Positions 1 to 11,170 of a stretch of DNA of 64,000 nt are shown in pieces. Under the pieces are notes generated by a model that worked only from the letters and a program-made list of their open reading frames with translations, did no database searches and was not told the DNA's origin. The stretch's first letter is position 1. Each line of letters opens with the position of its first letter. The position numbers and the translations under genes are program-made. Source of the stretch: Litoditis marina (taxonomy: Eukaryota; Nematoda; Chromadorea; Rhabditida; Rhabditidae); contig OZ038435.1 in NCBI GenBank assembly GCA_964036275.1, positions 30,361,521 through 30,425,520 of the forward strand, in the 5' to 3' direction.

Positions 1-57
1 ACAAAATTCAATTTTAGTATGAAACCTAGTTTTCAGCTAGTTTTGTGATAAAACATT

Positions 58-197
58 GGGGACGAGTTGTCGCATGATGGGGGACGAGTTGTCGCACACG
101 CGACGCGCGGGGACGAGTTGTCGCGGAATCTTTACGGACAACTCGTCCCCGCGTTGCGTGCGACAACTCGTCCCCGCAGATGCGACAACTCGTCCCC
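58..197. repeat. Inverted array of GACGAGTTGTCGC boxes
   Basis: Three forward copies of GGGGACGAGTTGTCGC (about 58-73, 79-95, 108-124) are followed by three inverted copies (about 136-150, 159-175, 181-197), so the block forms a cruciform-capable palindrome. A diverged form recurs near 24,334-24,360 and 24,642-24,680 inside the 6-kb transposon, so this is a dispersed repeat family and not part of a gene. No coding sequence is seen before the first exon at 404. Confidence 0.75.
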
Positions 198-403
198 ACC
201 TCAAATATTGCTCAAATTAGGTTAAAACTTAAGAATTAAAGTAGTAACTAGGTCATAGTTTATATTAAAGACTGTATACAACCTCAGAGATAGGAAACAA
301 TTAAGATTACGAACGATAGATCACATTTTGCTATAATTATCATGATTTAAGTGTCTCAAATATATATGTTTGTCAATTATACTCCTTGAACGTCTTTCAG
401 GAT

Positions 404-3400
404 ATGTCGGAGCCATGGCATGACCGGTCTTTCTTTCTCGAGATGAAGCCTCGTGCCGATTTAGCTTCGCTCTTTGTGGATTGTCCTCCAAATGGAGAAG
501 GAGATGAGAACGAGTGAGTTGATTTTAGATGGGACAAGTTCTCTCTTAACTTTTCTTCTCTTGTCGTATTCACGAAGCTGAAATGCCTTCTCGTTGGACG
601 TTAGAGCGCGAAAATGGTGGCAAAGAGGGTGCAGTCAACAATACATTTTCGTTTGGAGTGGTTCACTGTTTCACAGCAGACAAACTTTGTTTTACTACCT
701 TTAAATGGCTGCATTCATTCTTTCATCGCAGTTTCTGTTGAACATAACAGCTTGCTATCTTCTCAGGACGTTTCCCTTTTTCAGGAGTAACTGTCTTGAC
801 CTCGTCAGAGTTAGCGAGAACACTGTGGAACTAGGAATACCGCCGATCATCGCGGATAGAATTGCAGTACCAAAAGGTATCTTTCATCCACCAGTGAGGT
901 CTGACTAAGCGACGAAAATTAATCCGTTTTCAGATATAAACACGTAAAAATTTGGGATTTTTCATCAAAAGTAGACCGATTTTCATCTTTTCGGCTAAAA
1001 GTAGTCCGTTTTTCGAATTTTTCTGACTATTCGGACAACATTACTGGTGTATGGTATCTTTATGTTCATGATTCATTCAAGCACTTTCCCCTTGTATTCC
1101 TGTAGAATTGGTAGTTAGAATTACTTGACTCAAAAAGTTGGGTTTCCCACCCTTGACCATTCATTTCATAATCTCAGTTTCAATTCGTTTTTTATCCCAC
1201 CTGATTTTGAACAAATTTATGGGAACAAGAAAAGCTCGTGTTTGGTATCCATTTTGGCTGTTTTCGTATGATTTGTTCTTCATGAAAGTACTGTTTCGTA
1301 TACTGTTTCGATACAAAAAATCGAAACTAGGTTAAACAAGGTGGTGTAAGCTCGAATACGACTATGAAACAAGCTATCATCATTTCTGGCTTTTTTGAAT
1401 GTATACTTGATACGTTTAGGGCTGTTGATACCGTCTTTTTCGTTGGAAAATACACATCATTCTGTACATTTAAGTTCACTTTACCCTATTCTAGGTGAAA
1501 GTGCTCGTTTCTGTGCCCGTCTGGCGGGTCTCTTCCTCTCCCCAGACTCGGTCTGTTCGCCCACGTGGGCCGACAATAAACGACTCTTCATGTGTAAAGT
1601 CAGAGCTGGAGTCGACAAAAACCATCCACTTAGTACGTTTTTTCCTTACACGCAGCAACCAATGCCAGTTGTTCACCGAAAAAAATGAAGTTCATCCAAG
1701 TTTTTTCTCACTTCTCTGATCTTTGTGGAGCGTCTCCGGCAAACTTGGTTTTGGATCTATTTAGTCAAAGCGAGAAACGGAAAACCCTTTTTGTGTACCA
1801 AACGTTTGAAATGGGAAAAATAAATTTTTGATGTTCCAGCTCCCAAGCAGTTCCATCGCCTGGCCAAGGAGATGTGTCCAGTGGCGCCACTCGAAAAGTT
1901 TGCCGAATATGCCGAGGGAAAGACAGTCGATATCAGCTGCGAACAATGCGGACTGAAGGTCGTACAAGGATCGGCTGGGTTAGTTAACAACAGAATATGT
2001 TGATTTATCTGAAATTAGTACAATTGTAGTCACAAGCGTCCAAATAGGGGTAGGCTATGTGGAGGATATCAAGGCGGATCTAAAATAATCAATTTGCTAT
2101 CTGAAATCGGTTTAATTCTAAACGTATTCACTAAAGTCGATGTTGGAGAATGAATCACGGCGAAATATGCCCGTTCCGCCCTACTTTTGAGTCTTCAGTG
2201 TGGTCAGGTACGCATGTACGTAAAAATTATGTACGCATGTGCGTGAAAATTTTGGATTTCGAGAAAAGACCAACAGACACCGTTGATTAAGCCCGATTCC
2301 GCAACGGCTCTGTATTTTTGAAATCGTTAACTTGAATCAAGAACAACATCGATGTGTGAGTGAGTTGGTTAAAAAGTCATTCTGATACTTTTCCAACTAT
2401 AACTTTTGTGCGATTTTCACAGGTCGACTGATCTTTTAACGTTCCGTGTTTTTGTCGAAATGGGCGATATAAACTTCCAACCGTTTTGTTTTCAGTTCAA
2501 TCTCTCTCGGATGGTTGCCTGCAGATGACTTTCTTCTGACGACGCCTTCGGTTGATTATTACTGTAGAGACACGTGCGGGGCGGCCTGTGATCCACAGAG
2601 GTAGGAACAAGGCTTGCACTTTGTGATCTTTGCTCTTTCCATCTAGTTGAAGTTGTGGTGTAAGTCTAAAAGTTCTGGAATCTCGTTTATGCGTGATATG
2701 ATCAATAATTGTAATTTGTAATTATACTGAATATGCAGAAGTTTCGACTAAATTGCGATATAATTCAGAGAACTAGCTCGTTTGGCTACTGCAATGAAAG
2801 TTAGGTATTTCCTTTGAAAAGCTTTGAAAACTTTGGAAATTTCGAAAAACGGGTTTATTTCTAAATAGTAGACGGAACTTACTGATTTGTGTTCATAATA
2901 TTGATCTGTTGCTATCCAGGCACTCGCATTCGCATGGCGACCGCATAGAGAATCAACCAGTGCACTCGGAATGGCAACCCACTTCACGAAGAATCATGAT
3001 ATCTCACTCTCATTCCATCGTTCACTCAGATGTTAGTTTTACTACTCGTTTTCCCATTAGGATACTGCAAAATTGATATTGTCAAAAAAGAAAACTCACA
3101 ATTGGAACTCGTTTACCATCAGAATACGCCAACCCAACCTTTGCATTTGAGCTTGTTATTGTTAAGTTAGATTTGTTTTGTGGAGAAGCGCTTGTGAAGC
3201 AAATGAGGATAGTTAATCTCAATGATTAAACATGTTCAGACCCTCGTTTCTGACCGTATCTGCCTGGAGAACAAACATATTTTCTGTGCGGGATGTCACG
3301 CGGAGCTAGGATCAGAACTGAAAAGTAAGCGAGCGTATCAGGAGAAATATCATCATGATTCCGCAAACGTTTTTAGTTGATTTTGTGTCAATGTCTATTG

Positions 3401-4924
3401 AGAGATTTTGCCTATTTTTGTGGAAAATCAAAAAATTAACGTCAACAATGGTTTATTTCTCTTTTTTCGTAGAACGCCCAGCCTTACTGGTGTCTGAGCT
3501 TGCAGAAGAGAAATCGACCAATATACGTAGTACGTAGATGTGCTTCATTGTTTCCGCTGTTAAATTGCTTGAACTGATGGAATACTCAATTTCAGATAAC
3601 AAACATCTGCTCGTTCTCCATCATGCTGTAGCAACTTTAGCTGTCAACGATAAGTCGTACATATCGTATCGGTTAGTTTCACTTTGTTTTATTTAATAGT
3701 TTTTTATCTGTTTATAATGTTTCGATCAGTATGATATAATTTGTAAAAATGGCCGGTTGTTACGTTGTGTGACCTGTGCTTCATTTTTTATAGTTCCTCG
3801 TTCTTCGACACAATTTGGTAGTTCCGGTTTCTACCCAGTCACAAAATGGTGTTTCCGAAGACCTTTGAAATTTTCATTTGCAGATTCCCGAATCGTTCGA
3901 TGTTTTTCACCCAGCTCCTGTTGTCCTCTTGCGAGGCGAAGTCCAGCCTCAAGCTAGTTGTTCGTTCGTTGGACAAAACACCACATCTACTGGTAAGACT
4001 GGGTTGTTTATATTGAACTTGTGTTCGATTTTAAGTTCATTTACACAACGGACACCAGTAAGAGGTAACTTTTATTCTAAAAAAAAGTAAACGGTTTTCA
4101 TATTAAATTTCGTGAACCATCTCAATTTCGCATCAAAATAGGTAACATTTGCCGAGAAGATGTCGAACTAATAAATATAAAGAGAGCCCATTTTTGACTA
4201 AAGTCTTCGGTTCATTTTCATATTTCCCTCCCATCCCAATTTTTAACCATTAATCTACAGATGCAGTTTTAGGAGTTTTAGCATAAACACTAACCCATGC
4301 TGATACCAAGCTATTTACGTTTTTACAGGTTTGGCTCCTGGATTCTTACGTACTTTTAGCATCGGGCGATCTACAAGAGCGAAAGGAAGACGTGGAGATA
4401 GGTATGTATCGTTTACGTAGCAGGAAAGGGAATGAGGGTATTATGTAAAATCTTATGATAATGTAGTATATAAAGACCGTATGCAAACAAAAAACACATC
4501 AAGAACCTTTATAGGTTTCGTTGGTTCGGTTTCATTAACAAATCTAACAGTTATGTGCTTTTTCAAATCACGATGATTACAACGTGAAATTGTATATTTG
4601 TTATTTGCGTTTTGTTTGCTCATTTCGTGTTTTGCAGATTCTGTGAAGCCCTTCCCTGCAATAAAGATGCTCTACAAAGTGTTCGATGCGGAAACAGCCG
4701 CCAGGTATGTCGTTTTGAGAAATATATATTTACATTAATTTCGGTGAAACGTCGTTTTGATTATGATGTTATCAAATCGGCATTGTTGCATAAACTGTAC
4801 AAAAAAGGGCGGTATATGTATCTTTATCTTTTTTTAGTACAATAATACCATGATCACTCTTTTTCCGTCACTCACTCTACAGTTTCTCTCCTTCCCCCCC
4901 CCCCCTCTCTCTCTCTCTTTTCTT

Positions 4925-4956
<32 letters not shown>

Positions 4957-5215
4957 TTACTTTTCTCTTTCGCACTCCCTAAGTCCCTATTATCATTCTG
5001 CAAGTTTTCCCTATTTTACGTATCTCCCCCCTTTCAGCGATCCGCGTGCCAACGGTGAGGATGCCTCGGTGGGTCTAATCGACCTGCCCCTCTCCTGTTG
5101 CATCCAGCTGATAGAGGCCCTTCTCACGTCATCACACGCCCTCCCGCCCGCCTGTCGTTCAGTTGGACAATTTTACGTGGGATTCCTTCGTTTGGCGGAT
5201 GAAGTGGAGAAGTAG
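404..5215 (+). CDS. UBE3D: UBE3D-like (HECT_2 family) E3 ubiquitin-protein ligase, complete 12-exon gene
   Basis: Exons by splice sites and reading frame: 404-513, 785-876, 1840-1978, 2496-2600, 2920-3031, 3240-3324, 3473-3526, 3596-3671, 3884-3992, 4329-4401, 4638-4704 and 5038-5215. They sum to 1,200 nt, giving 399 residues, close to the length of this family. All junctions are GT/AG and keep frame. The start is the ATG three bases after a TTTCAG acceptor at 400, so the mRNA may be trans-spliced or have an upstream exon. The family resemblance is in the arrangement: an N-terminal block, a CEQCG zinc-type knuckle near residue 115, a CxxC near 240, the core segment with LLVLHHAVATLAV, and the C-terminal segment with GLIDLPLSCCIQLIEALL. 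Family members act as E2-binding E3 ligases, reported with UBCH10/UBE2C-type E2s. Assignment is by pattern memory, not by search. Intron 11 contains a CT microsatellite and intron 2 a dispersed repeat. Confidence 0.68.
886..1075. repeat. Dispersed 'CACCAGTGAGG / AAAGTAGTCCG' repeat
   Basis: Within intron 2 of the ligase gene, the stretch from the CACCAGTGAGG-like box through the two AAAAGTAG(T/A)CCG boxes is repeated, diverged, at 55,945-56,060 and 57,112-57,165 and inside the 6-kb transposon at 25,040-25,285. It is non-coding and its class is unknown. Confidence 0.55.
4893..4966. repeat. C-tract plus (CT)n microsatellite
   Basis: Poly-C runs alternate with CT dinucleotides in the last intron of the ligase gene. 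The apparent Ser/Leu/Pro-rich ORF over it is an artefact of the dinucleotide repeat; the true coding exon starts at 5038. Confidence 0.9.
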
Positions 5216-6623
5216 AATGTAACGGTGTCGGTGATTCGTTGATTGATAAATAGAATGTATCGTTGAGAAGTGGAATGTAGATTACTTACGGTTGTTAATC
5301 GAGGTCAATATAGCGAGTTTCGAGAAAGTTGGCAGCTGTTCGCGTTTTGGATAGTTTCGAGTAGGACTCTTTTTTCTGCTACTCTTTGATATCTCTCTAT
5401 ATCTATGCATGTCAGTAATATATACTCATTGATTTCACTTCCGTTGTGTTTGGGTTGACTGAGGGTATGTACTAAAAGTGAATTATAATTGGCGCGCCAA
5501 ACGTGAAGAGTTGTGAAGAACGTAGTTTACGTGACCATGGTTTTCACTTAGAGCTTAGAGTATAGACTGTATGTATAGAAAGTCAGATTGTAGGAAATTA
5601 AATGTTAAATTATATTCTGACTCGATTTCACCAAAGTTTGAGTAGCTGGCACCAACTGTTCTAGGTACTTGTTGTTGCGTTGCAAAAAAATTTTTGCGGG
5701 AGAAATATGGGTTTTGTTGTATCCGGTGCATTTTTCATGAAAGGTTTTCCTGCTATTATGATTATTATTTAGTATCTGTTTAAACTTTTTATAGCAACCG
5801 ACTTTTGAGCATGGTAGTTTTAGATTGTTCTTATTTGCTTCTCAGCTTTAGTTTGTTACATGTTCACCTACGTTTTGTCTACGTGAGCTTATAACTATTT
5901 CAAATTCAAGGGATTTTTTTCAGCTGATATTTAGTGCAAGGCATCTACTTTGTGGTTCTGTCAAAATAGCTTCGTTATCTCTCTACTGTACATTGCTCCT
6001 TTGAAAATGTTCTAGTTAGACATTGTTGTTGTTGGTTTGTACCTTTATTCCTAATTAATACATCATGTACTCCTGACTTGTTGTTATATTTCACTCTCTT
6101 CACGGAATATGCTGAACGTATCAAAAGTGGAAGGTGGTGACTATTACCTGGTTCGAAATTTTTTTAACAATCACAGCAAGTGCACTGGAGTAATGTAACC
6201 TGAACGAACCCACCAACCTGTGAAACGTTGATCTGGCAAAACTTTTTGCTGGAAGTTGGTTTCACAAATCTAACAGACAGTGAAGATATCTGGTTCTAGT
6301 AGCACTTAAGCAACAAAGCAACAAACGACAAAAATAAAGGTAAGTTTTCATAAATGAGAGAGATAGTTGTTGAATAGATGAAAACACTTTACCTTTTCCG
6401 ATATTTCGTAGGTCTGTTTACTGATGTGAAACAGCACAATTCAATAGAGTCGCGAAATCACATGAAACAGATATCGAAAGCAATTGAAATCTACTTTCTT
6501 TCAAAACTGACTGTATTTCATTTCAGTATATTTCTATTGACTAGTGGACAAAGAAACTTGTTATTATATGAAATTGCTGTCCATATATTACTTTTCAACA
6601 ATAGACCAAAAAAAGTTGAACAG
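5216..6623. other. 3' UTR and intergenic spacer; left edge of a tandem duplication
   Basis: AT-rich DNA without convincing exons. Around 5,617-5,660 a segment containing ACTCGATTTCA and GTAGCTGGCACCA matches 12,355-12,390. This marks the approximate left edge of the duplicated unit carrying the two secreted-protein genes. From about 6,400 the sequence parallels 13,350-13,560 up to the ATG. Confidence 0.5.
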
Positions 6624-6630
6624 TATATAA
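6624..6630 (+). promoter_or_regulatory. TATA box of secreted-protein gene A
   Basis: TATATAA lies 39 bp before the ATG at 6663. The paralogue at 13,561 has the same box at the same spacing, which is good evidence that it is a conserved core promoter. Confidence 0.6.
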
Positions 6631-6662
6631 GAGAAGGTTAGAATATGTGAAAGTATCCGACA

Positions 6663-9600
6663 ATGCTTCTTCTCGTAGCATTTCTTCTCACCTTCCCAAC
6701 CTCTATGGTTGGAATGGGTTTCGGACGGTTCGCACGTGACAGTGGAACGTGTGAAAAAGACGTGAGTTGATTCAAACTTTTTTAGGATGCGATATAGTTG
6801 TCACATTTTCCAAGTCGATTAGAATATCTCAAAGCAACAGAAATTTCTGTTGACAGCCAGCCCAGGGGTAAGGCTCACAAAAATTGACAATTTGAAAAAC
6901 TCGTGCCCTAATTATGTTGCCGTTTTCAAGAAAATGGTATAGGATTTGTTAAACCGTTGTGGACACCGTACCATCGATTTTGTAAGCGGCGGAGTTTGGC
7001 GAGAATCCAGCCAGTCTGCGTATCATTGATCTACACACTGTCTCAACCGCTGGCCAATAATCAATCTGCTGTCTTTATGGGGAAAATGACGACTATAAAG
7101 CCAGGTAGTGGGCACTATTTGTATTTATTCGGACATGGTACATTTAATTTAGATTACTCGCGATCATTCGAACTGTCAATTCGTGGGAAAAGCCAGCCGA
7201 AACATGGTCTACCCCGATCAAGGTAGTTATATATGAGTCGCTCTCTGAAACGCTTCCTGAAAACAGAACGTTCTTCTGTGGTTGTAGTTTGACTCAATTC
7301 TATTCAAAAGAACATCATAAATGCATGATGTGTTCACAGATCAAACTACAACAATAAAACACGGTAAGCAATCAAAAATTGCACGCTGATGTACGACAAT
7401 AGTAATTGTCTTTTTCTGTCTAAATGTCCCTTTCATAGTTCGAATGCCCATTCCCAATTTTTTGAAGGTCGCCGTGAACTTTCAAATATAATTTTCGTGC
7501 GAAAAATGAGTTTCGATTACGAGAAAAATGAATTGAAAAAGTTAACATAAATTTCGGAAAGTGACAATGAGACATTGAAACTAAGATATTGCTTTGAAAC
7601 GGGGCATTCGGACATTGAGACATGGGAATGAGACATTGGGACACAGGGATAGGGTTGTTAAAGCCAAACTCGAATTTCGATAAAACTCGAAATTTCGAGT
7701 TTCTAGTTCGATTCGAAACTCGAAAAACTCGAAATTTCCGAAACTAAAAAAAAATTCGAAACTCGAAAAACTCGGTTTTTCTCAAAACTCGAAAAACTCG
7801 AAACTCGAAAAACTCGAAAGGTTTGAAACTCGAAAGTTTCAAACATTTCGAACGAGTTTTTCAAGTTTCAAGTTTGGCCTTGTTCCAAGTCAGAAATGAG
7901 GGACGAATGAGCGTTTCACAGCACTCTTTTTGCTATTTGAAACAAAAAATACTTCTTTTTTCACGATTCTCGCGTAATAATGGGAAAAATCAGAGTTTCT
8001 CGAAAATTTCTCATTTTTTGTCTCGATTAAATCCTCAAACTTAACGACTAAACTCGAAACTCTAAAATCGAGTTTTTCGAGTTCAACTCAAAACTTAAAT
8101 AATTTTCAACTCGATTAACAACCCTTATAGGGACTTTGAAACGGGACATTGGAATGGGACGCTTGAAGAATTAAAGAAGGACGATCATGTGCTCCAATCT
8201 CAACGCTTCAGTCCTTTAAACTGCAATACATTTCTCAATTGCAGTTTAAAGGACTGACGCGCCGAGATTGGAGCACTTAATCGTCCTACTTTAAGCCCCA
8301 CGGTTTTCACCATTCCCACTCACCCAATCCACCATTCAAACTTTGATTGATTTAGGGGAGAGTAATATAGTTTACGTCTCATGCATGCAAAAATTGCTCG
8401 ATTTCAATCGAAAAAGTTTGTGAAAAAAACGTACTCATAACTCGTGCAGATAAAATTTTATTGAGATTGTTATGTACTACAATGAATACATGTAGGCTAT
8501 TACAAAGACCAAACACTAAACACACGACCTTTTTCAGAAAACAATACCTACAACAAAACCATTCACCTTCCGACGCGCTATGTGGAAAATCCAGGTACAA
8601 AGACATCATTCGATCTCGAGAAAACGACCTCCTATCTGACGAAAACTTGACTCAGTAGCCATTTTAGTTCTCATCATTCGATTCGAATGAACTAGACGAT
8701 ATCTTATTCTTAAAGGAGGGCAGAATAGAAAACTAGTTCAGGTACCCCGGGGTACCTTTGCTTACGGTTCACATGTTTTAGTCTGTTTTGGGGCGCGCAA
8801 CGTTATGTTTAGCTACCCCGGGCCCCGGGGTACCTGAACTAACTTTACATTCTGTCCTCCTTCAACATTATCTTTGCCTACGTGATGAACTCGAAAGTAG
8901 AAGAATGAACACTCTGTTGGACTAGTTTCTCTGTTCTCACCACTTGTCTAAAACATGGTTGAACTAGATTTAACTGAGGTTGGGTCATCTACTGATGAGA
9001 ACAGCCCGATCGGAATATGGATTGTTAAATGTTCGAAATGCCTAGGTGACTAAGGTTTGCAATAGGCAAACTATATGGTTTGCACAGGCAAACTCTTTTT
9101 TTTATAAGTACTGGACTGCATTCGGACTATTCGATTTAGTTGAATATCAGGCGAACCAGCGATGAACATCACAACCGAACTGTGGACGAGCCTCGCTGCG
9201 GTACCTATCGACTCGAACCAATACTTAGTTCTCTGGAGCAGGGTATGCGTTTAACTGATATCCTTTACTATTGGAACACTAATCTTGTACAATATAAATC
9301 ACAACCACATGATGCATTCAATTGTTCTAATGCCTGAAAATGAGAATTAATAATAATGCTACTAGGATATATGATTGATACAAACTATTATACGAAGTGG
9401 GAAATACAAACTATTATACGAATTGCATACCCATTTAAAGAAAGTTGTTTCAGAACATCACAGTGAAGAAGTACTTCTCTAGCAAGAACCATAGAGTCAC
9501 CAACACTAATAGCGATACACATGTGTATCTGGAAACAGGAAATTCCACGTAGGTTCTCCCATTCTCACTGAAAGTCTCTCTGAAAAATAGGCTGTTGATG

Positions 9601-11170
9601 AAAATCGGAAAGTGCTTCAGCTCTCAGGTCCAAGTAGATGTTCAGAACTATATATTTAAACAGTGTATCATAGTGATGTTTAGAGTTTTGCTCGTGAACC
9701 GTTAAAAACAGACCTATATTAGACACTTCGTAGAAGCTTGAGCATTAAAAAAAGAAAGGAAAAGTTATGATAAATTAAAATATAATGAGTTAAATATAAG
9801 TAGTATTTAGATTTACACTTATGTTTAGTTAGCTAAGCTGTATATTCAAAATAAGAAATGTTATATTTAGTTATAAATACAAAAACTTTCTAAGATAAAC
9901 CATTTATGTATCATAATCGATTAAGATAAATTTACACCGTTTTGGCCTCTACGCTCTATACGGTGTGTGAGGTCAGGGGCCGAGGCCTCATCAGTAGATA
10001 AGTCCCCTGACCAATTCTAATATATTTAGTTAAATTATAATAATAAGTTAAATGTATGTGAAGTTATAATATCGTTAGTTAAATTATACAGAACTAATGA
10101 ACAAAAACCTATATACCTGTTCCGTTGCCACATCTTGGTTTTGACATCAACTCGATTTTGTCTAACTACTTGTGTCGTAATACGTATTAAGATGTATTAA
10201 AACGTTTTTGTGTTAACTGTTCTGTGTTTTTGTACGTAACTCGTTCACGGTGTACGTTACGTATCTTACTTCTATGAGAAAACCGAGCGAGCTGAAAGTG
10301 AGAAACTTATATGTTTGTGATTGGCTTTTCAAGCTCTATTTCATCGAATCGCTCACTCAAAGGTCAGAGCTAGAGAGAGTTGGTATATTTAAAACACGTT
10401 ATTCTGCTCTTACATTAACTACTGGCACATCTATCATACGATTTATGAATTCTAGATTGGTATATATTACGCAAATAAAAAGGTTAACGATTTGCGTTGG
10501 TTGTGACTCTCTATTTCGAAGAGTGTTCAGAACTATTTCGATATACTTAAAGAATCCGTCTCTCTCTAATGTTGACTTATGAATTAACAATTTGACCTTT
10601 TGGCGAACGAGAAACCATTATCAAAAATATATACTTCTATATCTCTATCTTGCTTCGTTTTCTCGAAAAAGCGACTTACGTAATGACCGTAACTTCATCA
10701 TTTCATATTTCGTGTTCAGAAAGCCATGTGAGTTCCGCAAACTCTGGTGGGGGGAGAAATTGGAGACGGCTTCACTTCTGATATCTCCAGGTAGGTGTAC
10801 TGCCATGGAGAAATCATTTATTTTGAGGTTGGTCTGGGAGGATTCGTAGGGCTAATTGCGTTCAACTTCCAAGTTCACAAATGAGAAAACAACAATTGAA
10901 AACACGAATAAACCGACAATGAGAGGAGAAAGCTGAGGAGTATCCATTCTAAACACAAGTTTTCATGTAAAGAATAAAGCCTACGCTATTTTTGTGCTAT
11001 TCTTGTTTCATCTTGTGAGATTGTCCTACCACATCAGTGTTTCTAATTCAGGAGACGGTGATCGCCTTCAATACGACTGCGAGGTTGTCCTTCCTCTCGG
11101 CCCGACCACAATCTGCTTCAACATCGAAGACGCTTACGACCCAGCAAAGATGGAACTGTTGCCAGAATGA
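6663..11170 (+). CDS. Small secreted protein of unknown family, copy A (200 residues, 7 exons)
   Basis: Exons 6663-6761, 7153-7222, 8538-8594, 9151-9242, 9454-9548, 10720-10790 and 11052-11170 total 603 nt and keep frame through GT/AG junctions. The first exon encodes a classic signal peptide (MLLLVAFLLTFPTSMVG), so the product should enter the secretory pathway. The mature part has cysteines in TCEKD, NCQFVGKA, KPCEFRKLW, YDCEVV and TICFN, one N-glycosylation motif (NIT) after the fourth exon and another at the exon 4/5 junction region. I recognise no domain. The last exon (PLGPTTICFNIEDAYDP) is the most conserved against copy B at 13,561. Introns contain a hAT-type MITE, a long hairpin and a TTAA-flanked MITE. 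The exon model is comparative: each exon was fixed because its counterpart in copy B has the same phase. Confidence 0.8.
7265..7370. repeat. Inverted repeat GTTGTAGTTTGA...
   Basis: A TTGTAGTTTGA box is followed about 70 bp later by its inverted copy ATCAAACTACAA. Similar paired boxes occur at 14,325-14,395 and 46,990-47,065, each time just downstream of an exon. This is a short foldback element in introns. Confidence 0.5.
7650..8127. mobile_element. hAT-type non-autonomous element filled with CTCGAAA minisatellite
   Basis: Ends are TAGGGTTGTTAAAG and TTAACAACCCT. The interior is an inverted arrangement of AAACTCGAAA units. The flanks ACAGGGA/ATAGGGA look like a decayed target duplication. 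Better preserved sisters at 14,944 and 52,708 have clean 8-bp duplications, which assigns the family to the hAT type. Confidence 0.7.
8172..8288. repeat. Near-perfect 115-bp hairpin
   Basis: AGGACGAT...CAGTCCTTTAAACTGCAA pairs with TTGCAGTTTAAAGGACTG...ATCGTCCT across a loop of about 12 bp. A diverged copy lies at 17,036-17,138 in the corresponding part of the duplicate gene region. It is a foldback element without coding capacity. Confidence 0.75.
8710..8865. mobile_element. TTAA-flanked MITE (piggyBac-like), copy 1
   Basis: TTAA precedes AGGAGGGCAGAATAG, and the other end reads CATTCTGTCCTCCT followed by TCAA, a one-base-altered TTAA. Internal palindromes GGTACCCCGGGGTACC frame a GCGCGCAACGTTA core. 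Related copies lie at 16,157 and 49,029, with a partial end at 54,583. TTAA duplication is the piggyBac hallmark; the family link is inference. Confidence 0.6.

Noticed and set aside
4850..5215. 121-codon ORF starting in the CT repeat
   Set aside because: Only the part from 5,038 is real: it is the last exon of the UBE3D-like gene. The upstream part is intron microsatellite.
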